A DNA stretch of 33,376 nucleotides from Acidobacteriota bacterium. Its GTDB lineage: Bacteria > Acidobacteriota > Polarisedimenticolia > J045. Shown in pieces: positions 9,326 through 15,966 of the stretch (position 1 is its first letter; each line of letters begins with the position of its first letter). Both the position numbers and the translations under genes were made by a program. Under the pieces are notes generated by a model. The model made no database searches. It saw only the letters and a list, made by a program, of their open reading frames with translations, and was not told the origin of the DNA. Location of the stretch: assembly GCA_027021395.1 (NCBI GenBank), contig JALUUK010000585.1:1-33376 (forward strand). Reading direction: 5' to 3'.

Positions 9326-9943
9326 TCAGTGCATCAGCTTTTCTTTTGCTTCCATCGCGAGAGCCCGAGCTTCCTCATCCTGACCGCCGTCTTCCAGGCG
9401 GGCGAGGGCCGACTCGCGTGCACGAAGGTAGTTCTCGACGGGGATGGAAAGGCGCGTGAAGCAGTTGTACGCGTACTTCACGCCGTCGTAGGTGCGGATC
9501 TGGACCTTCTCGCGATATTGATCACTCGGAGTGGTCCCCGTGATCTCGACATTCTCACTCGTCCAGGCGACGAGGCTATCGAGGTAACGGCCGAGCGACT
9601 GTTCGGAAAGATTGACCCCCCGAACGGCTTCGGAGAATTCCGAGCGAGCTTTGATCTTGACGGCTTCGACGAGATTCTGTACCGCTGCGGCCTTAGCCTG
9701 TCTCTGACAGAGAGAGGCATCGTATGCACCGGATGCTTCTCCCTTGAAGAACATGCGGTCTTTCTTTTCTTCGAAGGGGATCTCGATCCATTTGGGCGCG
9801 CGGTCGGGCGTGCGTTCTACGATCTGCTCCTCCCCGGTCGCCATCTTCTCCACGCTGCGGCTCGAGGCGCAGCCGGTGAGGGCGAAGGGTAGAGCGACCA
9901 CCGCGATGGACAGAAAAACGACAGGTGCCTTCAGAATACGCAT
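9326..9943 (-). CDS. LPP20-like small lipoprotein
   Basis: MRILKAPVVFLSIAVVALPFALTGC lipobox, followed by VERTPDRAPKWI...FFKGEASG, a pattern shared with the N-terminus of the adjacent VWA lipoprotein. Confidence 0.8.
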   Translation of the reverse strand: MRILKAPVVFLSIAVVALPFALTGCASSRSVEKMATGEEQIVERTPDRAPKWIEIPFEEKKDRMFFKGEASGAYDASLCQRQAKAAAVQNLVEAVKIKARSEFSEAVRGVNLSEQSLGRYLDSLVAWTSENVEITGTTPSDQYREKVQIRTYDGVKYAYNCFTRLSIPVENYLRARESALARLEDGGQDEEARALAMEAKEKLMH

Positions 9944-9991
9944 GACCTTGACCTCCAGGGCGAACCAGGAGAAGAAACAGACACCGTCCCG

Positions 9992-10043
9992 CCCGTATTC
10001 AACCACAGAAATTACAGTTTTGCAATACGGGAGACTGTATTTC
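9992..10043 (-). other. Two interleaved inverted repeats with pseudoknot topology in an intergenic spacer
   Basis: Arm A CCCGTATT 9992-9999 pairs with A' AATACGGG 10024-10031 (8/8). Arm B GAAATTACAGT 10008-10018 pairs with B' ACTGTATTTC 10034-10043 (10 pairs, one bulge). The order is A-B-A'-B'. Confidence 0.45.
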
Positions 10044-10394
10044 TTAGGGTGCCGAGTCGGTCGGCAGGCCCGACTTAGGGGCCGACGGCTCCGCCGATTC
10101 GGTTCGGCAGGCGAAGATCTCGAGATTGCTCGGTACGCGTGTTTCCGGAAGAAGGCGGCCGAGAATGCTCAAGACGTTGCGCCGGACGTCATCGACCCGT
10201 TCAGTGGTCAAACGCTCGTGAATCACCTTTCCCACATAGAGATCTTCACCCACCCAGCAAACTTGAAGAAAGGTGGAGTCTTCGATCGAAACGTACTTCG
10301 CATCCGGCCCGCTCAACGACTCGAGCTGGCGCTTGAGATCGTGGGCTGCCTTGAAGCCGACAAAGATCGGTTGGTCGAACGAGAGTTCCAACAA
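10044..10394 (-). CDS. Hypothetical protein, 116 aa
   Basis: Open frame collinear with its minus-strand neighbours and protein-like composition. The track start codon is TTG and there is no strong ribosome-binding site; no family recognised. Confidence 0.5.
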   Translation of the reverse strand: MLELSFDQPIFVGFKAAHDLKRQLESLSGPDAKYVSIEDSTFLQVCWVGEDLYVGKVIHERLTTERVDDVRRNVLSILGRLLPETRVPSNLEIFACRTESAEPSAPKSGLPTDSAP

Positions 10395-10502
10395 GTTGAC
10401 CCCATGAAGAATCTAGACGTTCTTCGCTTGGCGGTTCCGCCTAGCTGATGAGTGAGTCCATCGTATCAGTTCCTCTCAGCACCCGCCCCTTCTCGTGGTC
10501 TC

Positions 10503-11339
10503 TCATTGCTCAGGGCGAAACCCGCTTATGCGAATGGATGCGACCAGCCCGCAGAGGGCTTTGATCTCGGCATCGAGGGCGGTAGGGTCGAGCTCTGCCG
10601 ACATCAGATCCGAGGCGACGATCCCGCGGAGTTGCTCTTCATCGTAGATGAGGCGTTCGCTCACGCGGATCTTCGCTAGCCCCGCGCGCTCGAGTCCCGC
10701 GACGTACTCCGCTTCCGAGATGGCTCCGGCAACGCAGGCGGCGTAGGCCGCTTCATGGTGACGCAAGGATTCGGGGAGATCTTCGACCACGATATCCGAA
10801 ATGCTGAAACGTCCGCCGGGGGATAGAACGCGGGCGATCTCGGCGAAGACGGCGTTCTTGTCCGCTGAAAGATTGACGACACAATTCGAGATGACCCAGT
10901 CGACCGAGTCGTCCTCGACGGGCAAATCCTCGATCAGCCCTTTGCGGATTTCGATATTGGAAAACCCCGCCTTGGCCGCATTCTTCCGCGCTGTCTCGAT
11001 CATGGCATCCGTCATGTCGATGCCGATGACATGGCCTTCCGGGCCGGTTTTCTCGGCGGCGATCAGCAGATCGAAGCCCGCACCGGAGCCGAGATCGAGC
11101 ACGGTATCACCCTTGCGTATCTCGGAAAAAGCGAGGGGGTTGCCGCAGCCGAACGACATGCCGGCGGCATCGGGAAAAGTCTCGATCTCCGAGGCGTAGC
11201 CCGCGAATTCGGAAGCGCTGCCGGCGGCTGTTTTCGCTTCGCAACACGCCGATTCCTTGGACGATTTCTTGGAGCGCTCGAGTGCTCGGGTGTAAGCGTT
11301 CGCGACGTTGCGGCGCAGGTCATCGGCTTTCATCGGCAT
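10503..11339 (-). CDS. arsM: Arsenite S-adenosylmethionine methyltransferase
   Basis: SAM-binding VLDLGSGAGFD; ArsM-type cysteine contexts SACCEA, FGCGNP, VISNCVVNLS, YAACVAGA; overlaps the arsR gene. Confidence 0.92.
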   Translation of the reverse strand: MPMKADDLRRNVANAYTRALERSKKSSKESACCEAKTAAGSASEFAGYASEIETFPDAAGMSFGCGNPLAFSEIRKGDTVLDLGSGAGFDLLIAAEKTGPEGHVIGIDMTDAMIETARKNAAKAGFSNIEIRKGLIEDLPVEDDSVDWVISNCVVNLSADKNAVFAEIARVLSPGGRFSISDIVVEDLPESLRHHEAAYAACVAGAISEAEYVAGLERAGLAKIRVSERLIYDEEQLRGIVASDLMSAELDPTALDAEIKALCGLVASIRISGFRPEQ

Positions 11340-11691
11340 ATTCCTCTTGGGGGGTTGAGCAGCAGGTAGCTCGGCACTCTTCGATCGCGTCCGCTAGGGA
11401 GCGGAGCATTCTCGTCAGAGCATCGCATTTCATGGAGTAGCGGACTTCGCGCCCGCTCCGCGTTGCCTCGATGATTCCCGCATCCCGAAGAACGGCCAAG
11501 TGACGCGAAACGCCGGAAAGGTGAACGCCGCAGCAATCGGCGACTTCACCGACCGTACGCGGTGATTCGGAGGTCATCAGCCGAGCGAGCACGGAAAGGC
11601 GCGTCGGATCGCAAAGTGCCCGAAAGATATCCGGCCGCAGATGCCGTCGAAGGGACGCGAGCTGAGCTTGCTGCGTAGTGCGTCGAGTCAT
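11320..11691 (-). CDS. arsR: ArsR-family winged-helix transcriptional repressor
   Basis: FRALCDPTRLSVLARLM...VGEVADCCGVHLSGVSRHLAVLRDAGIIEATRSGREVRYSM. Start set at MTRRTT (11691) because the track extension upstream is not ArsR-like. Overlaps arsM by 20 nt. Confidence 0.9.
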   Translation of the reverse strand: MTRRTTQQAQLASLRRHLRPDIFRALCDPTRLSVLARLMTSESPRTVGEVADCCGVHLSGVSRHLAVLRDAGIIEATRSGREVRYSMKCDALTRMLRSLADAIEECRATCCSTPQEEYADESR

Positions 11692-11697
11692 TGGGAA

Positions 11698-11727
11698 AAG
11701 ATAGCACGATTGCGCAAGAATGCAAAT
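11698..11727 (-). promoter_or_regulatory. Candidate arsR promoter with embedded inverted repeat (putative ArsR operator)
   Basis: On the minus strand: TTGCAT (11725-11720), 16-nt spacer, TATCTT (11703-11698), about 6 nt before the ATG. Inverted repeat ATTTGC-N6-GCGCAAT at 11727-11709. Confidence 0.4.
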
Positions 11728-11943
11728 GAAAATTTTGGGGCCGGATCCTTCCTTTTTGCCGCGTTCGAGCCGCTGCGATCGGTGTTTGTATTCATTCACA
11801 ACGATTCGTTTCGCTCGCAAATCGACTCTGTTGTGGCTGCTTTCTCATCTAGGTCCGACATTGCGGATAGCGTCCATCTTGGTCGGAGCAAGCGCGTTGC
11901 GGGATGTGCCGATGTCGATTCGCGTGACGTGCGGAGGGTGTTG

Positions 11944-12915
11944 ATGAGTCTGCTGTCCTCTGTTGAGAAGGGTGTCGCCGCGGATGTGTCGGCGATGCTC
12001 GCGCTCCTCGAAAAAGCGGTCGGTTCGGCCCTCTTGGGGAAACCCCAAGTCATTCGCCTCGCGCTCACCGCGCTGTTGGCCCGCGGTCATCTTCTGATCG
12101 AGGATGTTCCCGGCGTAGGAAAGACGACGCTGGCATGCGCGTTGGCGCGGGCTGTCGGTGGAGGTTTCCAGAGGGTTCAGTTCACGGCGGATCTTCTTCC
12201 CTCCGATCTGATCGGAGTCTCGGTTTTCGATCAACACTCGCAGCGCTTTCGCTTTCAACCCGGGCCCGTCTTCGCTCATGTCTTGCTTGCGGACGAGATC
12301 AATCGGGCGACGCCGAAGACACAATCTGCGCTGCTCGAGGCGATGAGCGAGCACCGGGTCTCGGTCGACGGAACGACCTACGACCTGCCGGATCCGTTCT
12401 TCGTGGTCGCCACACAGAATCCCTTGGATCACCACGGGACATTCCCTCTGCCGGACTCGCAGATGGATCGCTTCATGATGCGCATCAGCATCGGCTATCC
12501 CGATGCTGAAGAGGAAAAGAGCCTGCTCGCCTCGTCGGGATGGGCGCGCCTTGAAGACGAAGTAAGCGCCGTCATCGAATCGAGCGCGCTGACATGGTTG
12601 CAACAGTCGGTGGCTGGAGTCGAAGTGCAGGACTCCGTTTTGAGCTATGCCAATCAGATCGTGCGCGCGACGCGCAGCGTTCCCGGTGTGGCCATCGGGG
12701 TCTCGCCGCGAGGAGCGCTCGCGCTGATGCGCGCAAGCCGGGCGTACGCTCTGCTCGAAGGCCGATCTTTCGTGACCCCGGACGACATCAAAAGCCTTGC
12801 CGTTCCCACCTTGGCGCACCGCCTGATTCTCGCGGGAAGCGACGGCCATGCAGACCAGCGGGCCGCCGAGGAGATCATTCGCGAAGTGATGGGAACGATT
12901 CGCGTTCCTAGGTGA
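11944..12915 (+). CDS. MoxR-family AAA+ ATPase
   Basis: HLLIEDVPGVGKTTLACALARAVGGGFQRVQFTADLLPSDLIGVSVFD, LLADEINRATPKTQSALLEAMSEHRVSVDG, VATQNPLDHHGTFPLPDSQMDRFMM. Start set at MSLLSS. Confidence 0.95.
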   Translation: MSLLSSVEKGVAADVSAMLALLEKAVGSALLGKPQVIRLALTALLARGHLLIEDVPGVGKTTLACALARAVGGGFQRVQFTADLLPSDLIGVSVFDQHSQRFRFQPGPVFAHVLLADEINRATPKTQSALLEAMSEHRVSVDGTTYDLPDPFFVVATQNPLDHHGTFPLPDSQMDRFMMRISIGYPDAEEEKSLLASSGWARLEDEVSAVIESSALTWLQQSVAGVEVQDSVLSYANQIVRATRSVPGVAIGVSPRGALALMRASRAYALLEGRSFVTPDDIKSLAVPTLAHRLILAGSDGHADQRAAEEIIREVMGTIRVPR

Positions 12916-13898
12916 TTCGAGCGAGTGCGGAAGTCATGACGATTGCTTCGGAAGCGGCCACGAGACCATCCCGAATCCGCGTTGCGCCCCTACCGCGGCC
13001 GACGCGGGAAGGATGGCAGGCCGCAGCCCTTTCGGCGGGGCTGCTCTATGCAGCAGTGAACACCGGAAACAACCTTTTTTTTCTGATCTTCTCTGCGGTT
13101 TTCGGAACGACGGTGCTCGGATTCTTCCTTGCGGGCCGGGTCCTCTGCCGGGCACGCGTTTTCATCGAGGCCCCCCCCCGTGGGCGCGTTGGAGTCCCTC
13201 TTCGCGTCTCGTTGCGCATCGAAAACACATCGCACACTACGCCTTTGCCGGCGATAGATTTCGATGTCGCCATTTCGTCGGGAGAGCCGTTTCGAATTCG
13301 CACCCCGCCCGTGGCAGCGGGCTGCACGGAGCGGGGAGTCGGCCGTCTGACTCCAGCCAAGCGCGGCGCATGGAAGATGCTGTCGGCGACGGCGGCTCCG
13401 TCCTTTCCTTGGGGATTGATCGCGCGACGGATCTTCGTCGAGTGCCCGGAGCAGGTCGTCCTGATCGGGCCGCGCCCGCAATCGGCGCAGCCGCTCGGTA
13501 CGGGTCGACGTCGAGGTGAGCAGAGGGATCAGAGACATCCTCACAGTCGGGGTGAGGAGCCGATGGATGCCCGAGAGTACCGCCCCGGAGACGATGCGCG
13601 CACGATCGATTGGAAGGCGAGCGCTCGATCGCTCGGCATGGTTTGCCGGGATCGAAAGGGAGCACCGCCGGTGGCTTTGCAAATCGAACTCGGGCGTTGC
13701 GCAAGATCGCCTGCCGCATTTGAAAAGACCGTTTCGAGCGTTGCCGGAGCGGCCATCGAGGCACTCGCCCGAGGCGAGTCGGTTGGTTTCGTCAGTGATC
13801 AGGTGGATTTTCCGCCGCGATCCGGTCCGGCGCAGCAGCACCGTATCCTCGACTATCTTGCAACCGTTCGTCCGCTACTGAGCGTAGAGTCGAAATGA
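12912..13898 (+). CDS. DUF58-domain protein
   Basis: Two N-terminal TM segments; MDAREYRPGDDARTIDWKASARSLGMVCRDRKG is the DUF58 signature. GTG start overlaps the MoxR stop. Confidence 0.9.
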   Translation: MIRASAEVMTIASEAATRPSRIRVAPLPRPTREGWQAAALSAGLLYAAVNTGNNLFFLIFSAVFGTTVLGFFLAGRVLCRARVFIEAPPRGRVGVPLRVSLRIENTSHTTPLPAIDFDVAISSGEPFRIRTPPVAAGCTERGVGRLTPAKRGAWKMLSATAAPSFPWGLIARRIFVECPEQVVLIGPRPQSAQPLGTGRRRGEQRDQRHPHSRGEEPMDAREYRPGDDARTIDWKASARSLGMVCRDRKGAPPVALQIELGRCARSPAAFEKTVSSVAGAAIEALARGESVGFVSDQVDFPPRSGPAQQHRILDYLATVRPLLSVESK

Positions 13899-15880
13899 CA
13901 CGGATCGAACCGCTTCCAACCGAGGCATTGTTCGCCATGGCCGTCGGATCGACGGCGGCATTGGCGACCGGCGCGCTCACGTTTCCGATCTGGATGGTCG
14001 TGCTCGGTGTTTTGTTCCTCGCCTGGGGAAGAGGGCCGGGATGGACGCTGACGCGAGCCGCATATCGTCCGATCTTGTTCCAGTGGTTGGCTGCAGGCTA
14101 TGCGATCGTTTTCGCTTTCGATCTCATGCATTCCGCTCGAGAAAACCCCGTACCGGCGCTCGTGCGATTGCTCGTCTTCATTCTGATCGCCGAGGGGCTA
14201 TCGGGAGACGGAAAAAAGACTCACCGCGCCATCTTGCTCGGTTTTCTCCTGCTGATCACCGCGGCGGCGGAGACGACGGAAGTCTGGTTTCTCCTCCCGC
14301 TCACGCTCTTCATCGCTTTTTCCGGCGCCGCCTTGTGGAAGGCGAGTCTCGGCGTCGATAGCGGCGAGGCCGGCCGTCGGATGATGCCGGGATTCGGTCT
14401 GCTCGGCGGCCTCGTACTCGGCTCCGCCGCTGCCGCACTCCTCGCCTTTTTCATCTTGCCGCATGCGGGAACCGGCTGGTCCTCCGGTGGACGACCGTCG
14501 ATGCCCAACGACGACATCTCGGTGGGATTGTCCGAGGGGGTCGATCTCGGCAGCATCGGAAGAGTCAAGAAGGAGCGGCGCATCGCCATGCGGGTTCGCT
14601 TCGACAAGGACCTCGGCAGCCTCGACGATGTCTATTGGCGCGCTGCCGCCTACGAGCGATGGAACGGCAGCGGATGGGATCGGAACGAGGACGACGGTGA
14701 GAGTATCCATCTGTCGCCGCACCGACGCGTCGTTCTCGCGAGCAGAGGCAGTGCGACTCCAGCGAAACCTGAAGAGTTTCGAGAGATGGAGAGCCGGCTG
14801 ATCGTCGCCGAAGTGCAACTCGTGCGGCGGAACTTGCCCGCTTTGCCCCTGCTAGGCGCGGCGCGCTGGCTCGAATCGAGCAAGGGCGGACGTGTCTCCT
14901 ACCGAAGCGATGGAACCATCGCGCCCGCCCGACGGGGCCTTCCAAGAAGGGTGATCATCGGTCTCGATCCGGGTTCCCTGATGCCCCAAGACGATCCCAC
15001 GCATCCCATCTATCTCGAGACGGGGGATCTCGATCAAAGCGTGCAGGCCTGGGCTGCCGGGATCCGCTCGGTGAACGGAACGGCTCGGGGAGTTGCGGAA
15101 GCCTTCGTTGCTGATCTCATTCGTCGCGAATACAGCCTGGATACCCGCGAGATCGATCCATACCGGCCATTGGCTTCGTTTTTGGACGGTGCACCGGGGC
15201 ACTGCGAGTTCTTTGCGTCGGCCATGGCGCTTGGACTGCGTTTGCGAGGAATTCCCGCGCGGGTCGTCAGCGGATACCACGGCGCCGACCCCGTACCCTT
15301 GGGCGACGCATACGTCATACGGGACTCGCGCGCGCATCTTTGGGTGGAAGCGTCCATCGATGAAGGGGGCTGGACGCGCTTCGATCCAACGCCGCCCGCA
15401 GGCCGCGGCGTGGAAGCTGCGGATCGCTTCTCGCTGCTCCGACTTGGGGAATGGGGGACGATGGTCTGGGACTACTGGATCATCGGGCTGGACATGAACG
15501 ATCAGGTCAACCTTTTTGCCGAGATTCAAGATTTCGCGGTTTCCGCCGCGCATCCCTCCACGGTGATGATTCTCATGGCGAGCATCGCGATCATCGTCGG
15601 TCGTCGTCGTCTGCGGCAGCTCTGGGGTAAGCGGAGCCGTCGCGAGATGCCGACCTTCTATCGGCGGTTCTTGACGCAGATGGCGCGCCGAGGTTTGCCT
15701 ATCGACGAGTGCGAAACACATAGGGAGTTCGCCGAGCGCGCCGGTCGCGCGACGGGAGATCTTTCAGCCGCTCGCCGCATCGCAGAAGTCTATGAACAGG
15801 TTCGTTTCGGGGGCCGCGCGCCGAGCGCGCACGATCGCCGAGTCGTCCGGGAATGCCTCCTTCGCCTTGGCTCTTCCTAG
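13895..15880 (+). CDS. Membrane-anchored transglutaminase-like protein (TgpA/DUF3488-type)
   Basis: Multiple N-terminal TM helices; catalytic triad contexts GHCEFFASAMAL, DSRAHLWVEA, FDPTPP. ATGA overlap with the DUF58 stop. Confidence 0.92.
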   Translation: MTRIEPLPTEALFAMAVGSTAALATGALTFPIWMVVLGVLFLAWGRGPGWTLTRAAYRPILFQWLAAGYAIVFAFDLMHSARENPVPALVRLLVFILIAEGLSGDGKKTHRAILLGFLLLITAAAETTEVWFLLPLTLFIAFSGAALWKASLGVDSGEAGRRMMPGFGLLGGLVLGSAAAALLAFFILPHAGTGWSSGGRPSMPNDDISVGLSEGVDLGSIGRVKKERRIAMRVRFDKDLGSLDDVYWRAAAYERWNGSGWDRNEDDGESIHLSPHRRVVLASRGSATPAKPEEFREMESRLIVAEVQLVRRNLPALPLLGAARWLESSKGGRVSYRSDGTIAPARRGLPRRVIIGLDPGSLMPQDDPTHPIYLETGDLDQSVQAWAAGIRSVNGTARGVAEAFVADLIRREYSLDTREIDPYRPLASFLDGAPGHCEFFASAMALGLRLRGIPARVVSGYHGADPVPLGDAYVIRDSRAHLWVEASIDEGGWTRFDPTPPAGRGVEAADRFSLLRLGEWGTMVWDYWIIGLDMNDQVNLFAEIQDFAVSAAHPSTVMILMASIAIIVGRRRLRQLWGKRSRREMPTFYRRFLTQMARRGLPIDECETHREFAERAGRATGDLSAARRIAEVYEQVRFGGRAPSAHDRRVVRECLLRLGSS

Positions 15881-15966
15881 AAGAGCTGAAGAAGCTCCTA
15901 GCCCAGTAAAAACCATGCTGCACGAGGCGGAAGTCGGTCGTACCTTCTGGGCCGGAGGAGGCCTGG

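Noticed and set aside
9744-10448. 234-aa plus-strand ORF antisense to the lipoprotein and 116-aa ORF
   Set aside because: No recognisable motif, no ribosome-binding site, and it covers the intergenic repeats; the minus strand carries the lipobox-containing gene.
11845-12849. 334-aa minus-strand ORF opposite MoxR
   Set aside because: Arg-rich shadow translation opposite an unambiguous MoxR ATPase.
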